Below, piece by piece: positions 41,899 to 53,962 of a stretch of 64,000 nt of DNA. How positions within the stretch are numbered: position 1 is the stretch's first letter; every line of letters starts with the position of its first letter. The translations under genes and the position numbers were made by a program. The DNA comes from Phoma sp. XZ068 (taxonomy: Eukaryota > Ascomycota > Dothideomycetes > Pleosporales > Didymellaceae), in contig RBKR01000001.1 of the NCBI GenBank assembly GCA_004835665.1, positions 186,001 to 250,000 of the forward strand, read 5' to 3'. The notes under the pieces are model-generated. The model was given only the letters and a program-made list of their open reading frames with translations, did no database searches and was not told the DNA's origin.

Positions 41899-43773
41899 AT
41901 GCCTGACCCTCAGTTCTCTTCTGTTGGTGCCAGATCCCGATCCATGGACACGCAGGAGCACTACGCTGCAGCTGCACTTACCTCTCCTGCCATTCCTGCG
42001 ACACCGGAAGAGGGCACGGGTCGTCCTTTCCCCGGACCTCGAGGTTGTGCCGACGTAACAATTAACGAAGACTGCTGTTCCTTTTTTGATGCTTCTCTCC
42101 CACAGCCCTTCCCGCTACCTTCCGCCTCACCCCAGCCCTTAGCGACGCCAGCCCTGGACGATCAACCTCACTTGGATCTGAGCTTTGCTGGAACCTTCTT
42201 ACCGACTGATGTGTCATTGCCCTCTCCCACGCTGGCAAAGACAGCACCCAACTTTCGTCTACCCTCGTTTGATGTCCTAGGTATTGCTGCGCCCCACCCT
42301 GATCGTATCCCGTTACACTCAAAATATTCCTTTTCGTCACTGGGCGCCGGACCTTTGTCGAAACCTGAAGATCCTCTCCATGCGCTCAGCCCGCCGTTGG
42401 AGTTTCGCCGTCAAACTGACAAGCCTGTTGAACCTCCCGCTGCCAGTCCGAAAGCTACCAGGAAGCGGCTGGAACACCAGATCCCGACCTTTACTCCACC
42501 GTCGGAGCCGGGGACGTTCAATTGGGGATCGCTCGTGAGAGTGAGGACAGCTGCTGCAGGTTCCCCACCAAGCTCTGAACCTGGAGTATCGCCCAATCTG
42601 ACTCTCACCGAAAGTTCGACGGCGCCAGGGCAGGCCCCGATCGTTGTGCCAACGTACGCAGACGAAATAAGCGAGGCGGTTAGAATGGCATTTTGGGTTC
42701 AGAATGTCAAAAACATTCTCAGTGAGATCCACCGACTTGACCCCGCTATGCCACTTTGCTGACCATGCCTAGCCACCGAGTCAGAGACTTTGGCTCTCGC
42801 CCAAGTAAAAGTATTGTCGCATGCCCTCCCCTGTCCATCCTTGACCGGCCACCTGTTTGGCCAAGTCATCGCAGCCATTCACGAGCGGACCAACTCGCAG
42901 ACATCCTGGATCAACGTCTTCCATGCTGTACCCGGCCGCTTTACGCTCTCCGATCTGCCCAAGTCGCCGCCGTCAACACCCGGACCGGTTGTAGGAGGAG
43001 ATGAATACTTTACCTCGAAGGTTTTCGATAGCGCCGTTGCCATCCCCGACTACCAGCTCGATTCGAAACTTTTACCCCCATCCCCGCGCCCAGTCGTCCC
43101 ACCGGGGAGTATCAATATTTCGATAGTCGAGCGATATATTCCTCCTACTAATACCAACGAGTACGCCGAGATGTTTGCGTTCAAGGGGCGGTCACTCTTG
43201 TACGATCGGCTTACGGAGCTTTCTTCTGATAACGGCACCCTGCTCTTCATATACCCAACACGGACAGGTGCGCGGACTTTCATGAAAGACTACTTGGGGC
43301 CAATCCTGGATCCTTTGCTACGGACTGTGACGGTGATCCACGATTTGACTTCTGACCTGGGAAAGACTCTCGGCTCCATGAGCTCGGTGGACTATTTGGA
43401 CGAGTACGACCAACTGGCGGCACATGTAGAGCGGTTCTGCGAGAAACTGAACGGCGGGGATTCAAGTCGAAAGAGCATCAGCGAGCAACAAGCAACCTAC
43501 GAAGTGATCCAAGCATCGAAAGAAGAAATGATACTTGAGCGGACAGCATGGGCGGACGACTGGTGGATCAAACAGGAGAAGCCCAGGGTTCGTGAGGTGG
43601 TAATGAAGTACTTCCGGAAGGCCGCACGACTACCAACCAACACCGAGATGACGAGCGCACATTTGATTGAGGAAGTCCTGAATGGCGTCTCAAATCGCGA
43701 ATACTTAGGCGGAGGGCTGAAAAAGGGTGTAGAACTAGGCGTCTTCGTCATCAAAAAGTCACGGTCCACTTAG
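41899..43773 (+). CDS. Hypothetical fungal protein, two exons
   Basis: Exons 41899-42721 and 42773-43773, with a 51-nt intron (GTGAGA, CTGAC branch, CCTAG), encode 607 aa. The junction joins VKNIL to TTESETLALAQVKV. The N-terminal 260 residues are Pro/Ser-rich and disordered. The C-terminal 320 residues look folded: PSLTGHLFGQVIAAIHERTN and FHAVPGRFTLSDLP, then INISIVERYIPPTNTNEYAEM, FAFKGRSLLYDRL, LLFIYPTRTGARTFMKDYLGPILDPLLR and a charged helical end (EEMILERTAWADDWWI). I do not recognise the family. The alternation of hydrophobic strands with an NGTLLFIYPTRTGA loop suggests an alpha/beta domain. No signal peptide or membrane helix is seen. A downstream in-frame ATG (at MDTQEH) could be the true start. 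Confidence 0.7.
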
Positions 43774-44378
43774 AAGATGAACTTGACTCTACCGACACGG
43801 CGGAAACAGACAGAAAGAGAGCGGTCGGTCAGTGACACGAGCTGTACAATGTGCAGTATCACGGAGGAGTGTGAAAGCCCTCCGTGATGGCTGCGGGGAA
43901 GAGATGTATTGGTGGGCATGGCGTTACGACAACAAACTTGTGCATGAAAAGCAACTTCGCGATACCCTTGTTCGCATTGCATGGCGCGGCGTTCTCAATT
44001 CATGATCAGCATTCGGACAAGCATGGTATGCAACAGATGGAATATAATATTAATCCTTCATTCTTGAGCCAGCAAGTTAGATTCCGTGTGAACCTGTTTT
44101 CCAGACTTCATCATCTGGAGACCACATATCTGAACTATGAAAATGATGCGTCATTCATCTCGTAAAACTAAAATTATGCAATGCCGAAGCGAAGCACTCA
44201 TGTCAAAGGCCGTCTCAGACATACAGTCGTACAAGTACAAATAGCCACCCATGCGAAGAGAAAGGAAATGCTACCCTCAAAAAACTCCCCGGACGCCGTT
44301 CAATGAAGAACAACCACCCAATGTATCCCGAACATGACTTCCAAGCGCCAAATACCAAATACCGAAACTCGCTCAATC
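43774..44378. other. Intergenic region between convergent genes
   Basis: 605 bp holding two 3' flanks. It is A/T-rich around 44000-44200. No gene is seen. Confidence 0.4.
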
Positions 44379-47300
44379 TCACGACTTCTTCAACAGGCCT
44401 CCAAATAACCCCTTCAAACCCCCTTCGCCACTCTTCTTCTTGTCTCCCGTCCTCGCACTCCGTCTCTCTGTCTCATTCCTGCGTGCTCTCTGTCTCTCGT
44501 CACCATTCACCTTTGCGCGGGATCGCTCAGACTGCACGCGCCGACTGATGGGCCGCTCGCCTTTATCCGAGCCAGGTGCGATGCGGCGGTTGCGATTGGG
44601 CCGCTCGTCGAGGATAGAGACGCGTCTTGGGCGGCGGCGGTCACGGCGCTCAGAGCCAGAGCTTATACCCAGCACCGCAGCTGCGTCGTCGGTGTTGTAC
44701 GCGGGCGAGTCTGTGTCGATGGCCATGGGCTCGGGGTCGAAATCTTCTTCCCGTTGGCGCTCGACTTCCATCGTGGCAGACTCCATTGCAGCGGACTTTG
44801 GAGGCGGTGGGGGAGGAGGCGGGTAGTCTGGGGGCGAGAGAAGGACGCCCCCGTCTAAGGCACCGGACATTTCGTACTCTCGTGCTCGTGCGGCTCGTCG
44901 CTCTTCCTTGCGGCGGTAGTAGTCTGCTTCGTCTTCGGCTGACTTGAAGCGATGATGCTGGCCGTGTGAGTGACGGCGACTGCGGTGGGGTCGCTCGCCT
45001 CGCTCGCGGCTCTCGTTTGAGGAGTGATTGCTGCTCGAGTGATGTTCCCTTTCTTTTCGCAAGGTGGCGGTCGGGGTATCGATGACCTCGACAGGCTCGG
45101 CTCGCGCACGGGACTTCGGTGTGATAGGCTTCGCGGGAGGTGTAGTAGGCTCGGTCTTTGAGCGACCGAAAAGCCCACCTAGAAAACTTCCGCGCTTTGT
45201 TGTAGGTGGAGGTGGTTCGCGAGTGCTCATGCGTCGACGAGGTGTGCTTCGTGGCGACTCAACAGCCTCAGGCGCAGGACTGGCCGAATCCTCTTCTGCT
45301 GCACGGCGTGCGGCGTCACGAGGGACCTCGGGCTCCCTGCGTCGAGGTTTAGACGCCTCGAGCCTTTCCTTTTCTTTATCGGCGCGTCGTTGTCTTCTAA
45401 CTCTTTGCGCCTCCTCCTCGTCGCGAGCAGCTTGCTCTGCTTTCTCCTTCTCCAAACGCCTAGCGTCTTTCTCAGCTTCATAGAGTTGTCGTCTCCGTTC
45501 ATGTCGCAGGCGTCGGGCCTCTTGTTCTTCGGACGTTTTTCTTGCCTCCCGCTGCTTGAGTTGCTCTTCTTCTGCTTGCTTCGCTACTCGACGCTGCTCG
45601 TCCTCTGCTTGTTTGGCAGCACGACGCTGCTCACGGCGCTGTTGCCGTTGTACTTCGTCCTCTTGGGCCTTCGCCGCAGCCTCCTCTTCTTCCAATTTTG
45701 CTGCACGACGCTGCTCACGACGCTTCTGTCGTCTCAAATCTTCTTCCTCTTGAAACCTTGCTGCTTCTTCTGCAGCTAACCGTTCCTTCTCAGCACGACG
45801 AGCTTCGCGCCGCTTTCTTCGTTCGGCATCCTCATCCACAACTGGCTCTGGAGCACGTCGCTTGCTATGCTTGTCGTCGGTCTTGATCTCGCGGTGACGA
45901 TCCAGTGGATACTCGGGGTATTCCGGTTCTCGGCTCTCACGGCGGCGGCGAGATCGATGTTCAGGGTATGCTGACTCTCTAGTTGGGCTACCTTGAAGTT
46001 CTGCTTCCCGAGCCTTTAGTTTACTTCTAGCCATATCACGATCTGTCGTACTATCGCGACGCTTGCTTTTGGGAGAGCTGAGTTTTGCTGCAGCAAGTAC
46101 AGCAGCCACAGGGAAATTTGGCCTCTCTCTGGTACTCGCGTCGCTCTCATGCCTACGGTGAGAGTGATGCTTGCCATCGCGATGTGAATGAGAGTGCCGT
46201 CGGTGGCGCTTGTCTCGGGGTGACTCGGCAGTAGAGTCATCCACCACAGCGAAATCCCTTGCCTTCGGGGCGGAGTCGAAGAAAGGTTCAGCTGGAGCTG
46301 GAGGTTCAGCGGCGGCAGAAACTGGTGGCGCAGCATCCACAGTCTCGTCCAAGTCGATGGACTTGACGAGGGGTTGTTCCTCCGGGGCACTCAATGTAGC
46401 TTCAGGATCGTTGGCTGGCTGCGTGACGTCTTCTCGCTGCGTCGGTAATGGCACTTCGGCAGCTACTTCCCGAGATGCCTCTTCCTGAGTTGCTTGACCA
46501 TCAAGGACAACAGGCTCCTCGACACTAGGTATGTCGACAGACTCTTCTGGAATAGGCTCCTTGAGTGTAATGGCTGCTGGTACGTCTGGGACAATTTCTT
46601 CAAACGGCTCATCAGTAGCTACAGCTTCGGGGATTACAGCTTCGGGAGGCGAAGATGACTCTACAGCGGGTTCAATAGCGGCTGCTTCGACAGGCAAAGC
46701 TACAGGCTCAGTAGGTACACTTTCTGAGGTTGCAGTCTCGACAACAATTGGTTCGGGTTCAGCAGCTTCTGCAAGGGAAGGCTCTTGAGGAGCAGGCTCT
46801 TCAGGTGCAGGCTCTTCAGGTGCAGGTTCTTCAGGTGCAGGTTCTTCAGAGGTAGATTCTTCTGGCGCAGGTACAGCAGGTAGATGTTCTTCCGGTGTGG
46901 GTTCCTCAGGCGCAGACTCTGCAGGCGCAGGTTCTGGGAGGCTTGGCTCTTCGGGAACAGGCTCCGTAGTAGCCGCCTCCACAACTGGTGTTTCCACTGG
47001 TGTAGTTTCGATGGCCACCGCATCAGCAGGGTCGGGCTCTGAAGCGGAGGCCTCAACAAGGGTCGGCTCAGTTTCAACGGCTTCAGGAGGCGTAGACTCA
47101 ACAACAGGCTCAGATGCAGCAGGTTGCTCCGGATCCTCGCCTTTAGGTGTCTCGTCAGGAACGGACTCATCAGTTGGTTCAGGAGCAGAGTCTGCAGCTT
47201 GAGGCTCAGAATCAGCTGGTGCGACTACTTCTGGTGGAGCCTCCTCGGGTGCAGTGACGTTCTCAATAGGTGCGTCGTTTGCAACATCAGGCTGAATCTC

Positions 47301-50197
47301 TGGCTCAACTTCAGCAGACTCCTGGGAGGGTGCAGTAGTAGCGTCCTCATGGGAGACACTATCTTCGGGAGCATCGTCAGCCACCACGGGCTCAGCTGGC
47401 GAGGGCTCGGGATCCGCAGGCGCAGTCACCGTGGTAGATTCAATCTCCTGCGGAGCTGGTACTACAATTTCTTCTACTGGTACCTCGGCTACCTCAGAGA
47501 CTTCTGTTGAATTGGCGGGTTCTCCGACGGCATCTTCGATCACAGGTTCGACAGCCGGTTCTACTGCCGGTTCGGCAACAGGCTCGACAGCAGGTTCGGC
47601 TGTTGGTGGTTCCGATGTTTCGTTAGATACAGCCTCTGGTTCTTCTGGTGTGACGGCGGCACTTTGAGTGCTGGTATCTTCCGTGGCTGCTTCTGTGGCT
47701 GCCTCTGGTGCTGCTTCTGTGGCTGCCTCTGGTTCTGCTTCTGTGGCTGCCTCTGGTTCTGCTTCTGTGGCTGCCTCTGGTTCTGCTTCTGTGGCTGCCT
47801 CTGTTGCTGCTTCTGTGGCTACCTCTGGTGCTGCCTCTGCTACAGCTTCTTGATTTTCGACTGGAGTGGCTCCGACCGTGGCGTCTCCGGCAGCGGGCTC
47901 CGGAGACACAATAGCAGTAACATCGGGCTCCGGTACTGAATCAGTTTGTGGTTTCTCAGCGTCAACGTCAGGTTCGGGTTCAGCAGGAGCAGCTGAGGCT
48001 TGCTTCTCGTCGAGGGCAGGCTGCTCCGGCGCTGCTTGTTCAGGAGTAGCTACAGCGGGTTGCTCCGGGCCTACTTCTGCGCTAGAATTGTCTGCATTTT
48101 GCTCACTAGCTTCGCTCGATTGATTCGAGACCTCACTGTCATCGTCGCCATCGCTCGAAGAGTGTTCCACTGGAGGATTATCCGTAGTAGAAGCGCTCGG
48201 CGTATCTGGAAGTACCTCCACGGCTGGCTCTACTTGCGCTTGCGGTTCATCAAGAACGGCTTGACTTTCTGGGACTGGTTCGACTGCTGACTCTTTAGGC
48301 GGCTCGCTTTCCTGACCGTCAACAGCCACGCTGGTTTGCGATTCGATTGTTGCTTCGACAGTCTCTGAGTCCTCATTTGATGCTCCACTGTCGCTTGTCC
48401 TATCGTTGGCGGTATTTGGTGGACTCGTCTCCTCAGCGCTGCCTTGGCCCTTCTCAACATCCTGGTCAGACTGGGCGTTATCAGCTTCCTTGTCTACTTG
48501 GGCTTCTCCTTGGGTGGCTCCTTCAACTGGCACCTCAGGTACTGGCGCAGGTGCTTCCTCTTGAGCAGCATCGGGGACAGAAGCGGGCTCATTTGGAGAC
48601 TCGACCATGGGTGATGCTTCTTGGTCTGGCGCCGGTGTATCTGTTTTTGTAGGTTCAGTGTCTACCTCAGACCCAGAAGAAGTACCATCATCGCTAGGTG
48701 CTGCCCCCTTCGCTTCAGCAGGTGGAGTGTCCTCAGGCCCTTCTTGGTCTGACTGTGACGTTGGTGCTGGTTCGGACACTGGTGCGGCCTCTGGCTCGGT
48801 GGGCTGTACGCTGTCCACAGGTACTGGAGCGTTTTCTGGATCAACTTCAGTGGCTGTATCTGGAAGTCCGGTATCTGAGCCATCCTGTAACTCAGACACT
48901 TCTGAGCCTTCATCTGAGGTCGTTTCTGCTTCACCAAGAGGTTTTGCTGCTTCCTCGACCACATCAGACCCAGTTACATCCGCTGAAGGATCTGCAGCAG
49001 TGCCCGCAGGTGGTTCGACGGCTTCACCGGGTGTAGGGTCCGCGGATCCGTCAGCGTCCTCAACGTCCGGTTCTGTAGCATCCTCGGACTTGGTGGGTTC
49101 GATTGTTTCAACATGCTCGTCTTTGGCAACGTTCTCTACCGCGACCTCTTGTGGCTCGACTGCCGAAGGTTCTTGAGCGACCACATCAGTGGTGGTAGCA
49201 GCCTCAGCATCTGGTGTGGCGACTGAGGCTTCAATGCTGGGATCGGCGTGAGCAGGAGCCACTACTTCCGCTTCTGGCGTGGCTGCGTCTTCAGTCGCTC
49301 CGGTCTGTTCGGATGGAGCTGGATCAAGTGCTGGCGCATCGCTTTCCTGCGTCTCTGGTTGGTCGTCTGGTTTACACAAAGCCTTCATGGCCGCAGCTAC
49401 AAGGACAAGGTTAGGTGGAGCTTCAGCTTCAGGTGCTGGTTCAGAGTATTCTGACTCTTCAGGAACTGCATTTTCCTTCGACTCTGTTGGTGATTCAGTC
49501 GCAGCCGCAGCTTCGGGTAGCGCCTCTGTCACAGTTTCCTCAACCATAGAATCATCGGTTTCGTCTGTGGCTGAGCTCGAATTACCTCCGTCTTCGTCAT
49601 GCGCTGGAGCCGGGCAACCTGTACTGTCTTTGATTGTGACTGACTCATCTTTTGGATCTTGAGATACATCTGGCGGAGCTGCGGAAAGGTCTCCAGTAGG
49701 CTCAGCACCCTTCGGGGTACTATCGGGAACAGGATCGCCAGTGTCATCTTCGACAGGCTTAGTCGAGTCAGGCGCAATCGTTGGGGTTTCGCCGGGTTTG
49801 TCTGCATCTACAGCTGGGCTTGGTTCGGATACTGTGCTGGTACTGTCGCTGGTTTCACTTTCACTACCAGTTTCGCTAGCCGAGACTTCCGAGTTGACAC
49901 TCTCATTCTGGTCAGTGGCAGGTTGTTCGTTCTCAGGCGATGTCGACACATTCTCGCTTTTGTTGGTGTCACCGATTGGTTCTACTGCAGCAACATCTAC
50001 TTGCTCATCTGTGCTGGGTGTTGCAGGAGCTCCAGGTGCCTCACTCGGGGCAGGCGATGTAGCTTTCATCGAACCTGCATCAGGCGCAAGACCCTGCTCT
50101 GCACTAGGCGATTTAGAATCCGGTCCTTGTCTTGCGACATGTTCGGTTATATCTTGAGACGCTTGGTCGCCCTCTTTAGGAGGTTCTGATGACATAG
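44379..50197 (-). CDS. C-terminal part (exon 3) of a giant PEAT-rich repeat protein
   Basis: A 5.8-kb open frame. Read alone it begins at ATG 50195 and encodes 1,938 aa. Joined to the upstream exons it is the third exon, starting at 50197 with CT completing a codon. The first ~1,300 residues are almost wholly Pro, Glu, Ala, Thr, Ser, Val and Asp, with EPEAATEA-type repeats. A His/Arg-rich stretch (HRRHSHSHRDGKHHSHRRH) follows, then about 160 residues of alternating acidic and basic clusters (RREARRAEKERLAAEEAARF, KAEQAARDEEEAQRVRRQ), a likely single alpha-helix or coiled coil. Two short Gly/Leu/Phe motifs, RGSFLGGLFGRSK and the extreme C-terminus GGLKGLFGGLLKKS, look amphipathic. No enzyme domain is seen. 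The family is not recognised. Expected role: long scaffold or spacer (inference). Confidence 0.75.
47690..47850 (-). repeat. In-frame 24-bp minisatellite
   Basis: Four to six near-perfect copies of a 24-nt unit (plus-strand GCTGCCTCTGGTTCTGCTTC plus TGTG) lie within the coding sequence. On the minus strand they encode EPEAATEA or variants. The length keeps the reading frame, so copy-number change would lengthen or shorten the protein without breaking it. Confidence 0.75.
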
Positions 50198-50630
50198 CTA
50201 GACCAAGTCAGCTGCAGCCTTGCGACGGTATCGACGCGCAAGACGCGCTAGTTCACATTGTTGGTAGAGGTTAGAGAAACTAAAACGACGGAACTAAATA
50301 AAACAGTGAGAGACAAGATCGGTAGCGAAAGCGTCAACACGACCACTGTTCTCGGTGGAACCACGTATGTCGCCATGTACGGTTGATTACGCGCATGCAT
50401 TGTAGGCGGGGGCTTGCTCAATGGCGAGGTTGCACGTGTTGATAAGCCAGGTTGGGTGATGTTGAGGCGACCAATGAGAGGCGTCGGGCTTCCTTGTGGG
50501 TGGGCAGAGATGCAGCCTTCAACCCTACGCGCCACCCCTTTGCGGCATTACAATAACCAACAAAATATATGTTGGGAGCAATTTTGAACGACGGACAGAA
50601 AGTATGGAACAGGGTGAAATTTGAACGTAC
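50198..50630 (-). other. Putative 433-nt intron, or intergenic region between two tandem genes
   Basis: The left gene part can be spliced to the right part across this interval: donor GTACGT at 50630, acceptor CTGAC...GGTCTAG at 50198, phase 1 on both sides, joining DPTP to AMSSEPPKEG. It is much longer than the other introns found here (44-223 nt), so a promoter is the alternative; a CCAAT-type motif occurs near 50472. A 95-codon frame inside (50535 down to 50248) starts at GTG and is not supported. Confidence 0.5.
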
Positions 50631-53600
50631 CGGGAGTGGGGTCAGATGCATCCGTTGGCTCTGCGGTTGTAGTCACTTCTGCATCTTGTGTCTCGACTTC
50701 TACCGGCGTATCTTTGGTTTCGTCCTCTGGCATATCATTGCTGGACAATTTCGACTCAGCGACGTCGCTGTCAACATTCTCAGAAGAGGTTTCAGAACTT
50801 GTTGAAGGTGCATCTGCGTCGCTGACATCCCAGTCGATGCTCTCCTTGTCGCTATCGTGATCAATGTCAGTGTCAGATTGTAGAGAATCAGATGCCGTTG
50901 CCGGAACAGCGGTAGCTTCTGTGTTCGCTGTCGCTTCAGTTGAAACTTCCGAAGGCGAGGCTGCAACGTCTTCGGGTTGACCAGTCTCCTCTTGTTGTGT
51001 GGAGGTGGTAGCAGGGGCAACTCCTTCTTCACCGAGCTGTTCTGGGGCGTGTACAACAGGAGCCGCTTCCTCCTCGTTCGTATCGCTGTTCTCATTAGGT
51101 CCTTCCGATACACTCGCCTCGTGAACAAGTTCGGTATTCGATGACAACGAGTTCGTTGATTCCTCAGTACTTGGACTCGTGGACCCGTCGTTTCCCTTTA
51201 ATTCTGATGATTCATCCTTTGGCTCAACTGCTTCGGCTTGTGCTTCCGGCGGGTAACTCTCAACGGGTGGCGTAGGCATTACGATAGCTCCGGTATCATC
51301 AGCACTTACGCCTTCAGCAGTGGAGTTGTCGGTATGATCGTCTTCGATGGATGTAGCATCGCTCTCGACAAGGCTTTTATCGGTATGTTCAGACGTTGCT
51401 GCGTCATCGCTACCTTCACTTCCAGTCTCACCTTCGCCCACTTCAGCTGAAGGTACAACGACGCTCGGGCTGTCTACAGCCTCTGAAGGGCTAGCATTGC
51501 CGACAGTTTCGGAGGTTTCTTCCTCGGCGCTTGAGGTGTCAGGGTTGGCAGCGTCTTCGGTTGGACTTGGTCCGTCATTGGTCGCTGTCTCTGCACCAAC
51601 ACTTGGTGTCTCCTCTTCTTTGCCGTCATTTGAGGGTGTACTCTCTGTTGGTTCGTCGACTGTAGGTGTCGGATCCACAGCAGGTGCATTTTCAGAGGCT
51701 GTCTGTTCAGTCTCAGGGACTGGTTCCTTGACGCTCACGTCTGTAGCTGGAGGTGAAACTTCAACTTTGACGGCATCCTCAGTTGCAGCCGTGCTATCGG
51801 TTGTGGAAGTCTCCTCGCCTGCAGATGTTTCTTCAACAGCGGGTGTCTCTTCAATAGCAGGTGTCTCTTCCACTGCAGGTGTCTCTTCCACTGTAGGTGT
51901 CTCTTCCACTGTAGGTGTCTCTTCAACAGCGGGCGCATCTTCAACAGCGGGCGCATCTTCAACAGCGGGCGCATCTTCAACAGCGGGCGCATCTTCAACA
52001 GCGGGCGCATCTTCAACAGCGGGCGCATCTTCAACAGCGGGCGCATCTTCCACTGCAGGTGTCTCCTCAGCAGCAGGTGTCTCCTCAGCAGCAGGTGTCT
52101 CCTCAGCCGCCGGTGTTTCTTTAGCCGCCGGTGTCTCTTCCACTGCAGGTGTCTCTTCAACAGCGGGCGCATCTTCAACAGCAGGTGGGTCTTCAGCCGC
52201 AGGTGTGTCTTCAATCGCAGGCGTTTCTTCGGCCGCCGGTGTGTCATCGGCCGCAGGTGTATCTTCGACTGAGGGTGAATCTTCAACTGGGGTTGGATCT
52301 TCCGCAGGGGCAGGCGCTTCAGTTGCAGGTGGTTCTTCGGCTGCCGGTGTCGTATCTGTTGCAGCTGTTTCTTCGGCAGTTGGGTTTTCGTCTGGTGCCG
52401 GTGAAGCCTCCGCAGTAGCTGGCGGTTGCTCGATTGCAGCATCGTCTGGGCTGACGGGCTCCGCAACGACAACCTCGGGTTCGGTACCAGCCGTCTCTGT
52501 AGCAGGCACTGCGTTGTCCACTACCTCATCGCTTGCAGGTTGTGCCTCTGCCGCGGCCTGCTCCTCTGGCACTGGCTCTTCAGGTGCTGTATCCGGTTCT
52601 GTCGGTTCCGGGGCTGCTGCTGTTGTGTCTTCGACGGTATTGTCTGGTCCAGGTGTAACGTCAGCAGGTTCTTCTGAGGGCGTTTCGGCGGAATCTACGG
52701 TAACAACGCTTGCTGCAGCCTCTGGTTGTGCGTCCTCATCCCCTGCAATAGATTTGTCCTCGACTTGCGGCTCGCCTCGCTCGTTACTCGCTTTCTTGTC
52801 TTTCTTCTTACGTTTCCGCTCATCTCCTTTGCTAGACTTCTTCTTGGAGTGGCTAGATTGCTCTTCTTTCGAAGGAGATGTAATAGACAGGAACGAGCCG
52901 CGGCGTTCTTTCTTCTTGGACTTGTCAGGTTTTCTCTCTTCTTTTGGGGACGGCGGTGATGGAGGTGTCGGCGGGTCTCTAAGACGAACAAAAGCGTTAG
53001 GTTTGCCCTTGAGCTTCAGCTTCTTTTTCTTCCCAGGGCTTGCAGAGTCTGGATCTTTCGTGTCAGAAGCAAAGTGTACAGTCTTCTCTTCATGAGGTTT
53101 AGGGGACTTTGGGGGCTCTTGAGCTATCGGCTCGGACTCACCACTCTTCTCACCATCGACAATAGCGGATTCTGGCACAGCGTTCTCAGGCGGTGCGGGT
53201 GGCGGAGGTGGAGGTGGGGGCACTGGATCACTCTCTGGAGCTACCTCAGCTGCAGCTGCTTCTGCGGGAGGCGTTTCGTCAGGAGGCTGCTGTTCGACGA
53301 GAACTTCGACAGTACCATCACCTGGACTTTCTGGGGCAGGTTCTTCCGTCTTTGTTCCGTCCTGGGGAGCTGGTGTCTCCTCTGCAGTCGGTGCCGGCAC
53401 TGTCTCTACGGGAATCTCGCTTGGACCTGGCAGTCCATCCTTTACATCTGTGACGACAGCCTCACCTTCAGGTGTGGGCTCACCACTATTTGGTGAGGTC
53501 TCATTGGCCGGTGTATCGGGTGTGGCCTCTGCTGGGGATGCTTCGGCTGGTGTTTCTTCTTTTGCTGCTTCTTGTGCTACTCCCTGTGCTGGTTCCGGTG

Positions 53601-53962
53601 CGGTGGAATCCTGGGTTTCGGATTCCGGAACGGGCTGTTCAGAAGCAGGTGGTGGCTCTGGTGCCTCGGGTAGTGCACCTGACATGAGAGGCGCACCTCC
53701 ATCGTCTACGTAGGTTAAGGAGAGAATCAGGGAGGTGAGAGGCAATCATACCAGATTTTTGCTCGTCCTCACTATTGTTACTGCCATACCCGTAGCTATA
53801 CTGGGCATAATTGAACGAATAAGCCGGAGTAGGCGGTGCCAGCCGTCTAACGACCGGTTGCTGAGCAGCGGTTGAGTAGTAGGCCTGGCCTCCTAGACGG
53901 GCCCCAGTAAACGGATCTGTCCAATTCGCATAAGAGACTGTATATCCGCCGGGCCCGGACAT
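50631..53962 (-). CDS. N-terminal part (exons 1-2) of a giant PEAT-rich repeat protein
   Basis: Exon 1 (53962-53752) and exon 2 (53705-50631), with a 46-nt intron (GTATGA, TTAAC branch, GTAG), encode 1,095 residues plus one base of the next codon. The start (MSGPGGYTVSYANWTDPF) and the next 60 residues are Tyr/Ser/Gly/Pro-rich and unlike the rest. After that the sequence is Pro, Glu, Ala, Thr-rich, interrupted by a Lys-rich block with FVRLRDPPTPPSPPSP, KKKERRGSFLSITSPSKE and KKKSSKGDERKRKKKDKK. The middle carries a tandem array of VEDAPA units. If the frame is not spliced at 50630, it runs on to a stop at 50548 with an unlike hydrophobic end (YFLSVVQNCSQHIFCWLL). That change in character, and the matching phase, favour splicing to the next 1.94-kb-codon block, giving about 3,034 aa. 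Function unknown. Confidence 0.72.
51921..52046 (-). repeat. In-frame 18-bp minisatellite, seven perfect units
   Basis: Seven consecutive identical 18-nt units (plus-strand CTTCAACAGCGGGCGCAT), surrounded by degenerate copies from about 51820 to 52290. On the coding strand they specify VEDAPA repeated seven times, flanked by VEETPA and AEETPA variants. Perfect identity of the core indicates recent expansion or homogenisation. Confidence 0.85.

Noticed and set aside
50248..50535. 95-codon frame with a hydrophobic stretch between the halves of the giant gene
   Set aside because: Starts at GTG, has no supporting context, and lies in the putative intron.
51347..53095. Plus-strand 582-codon open frame as a gene
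   Set aside because: It is the complement of the repetitive exon and has no independent features; repeat units without stops make it open by construction.
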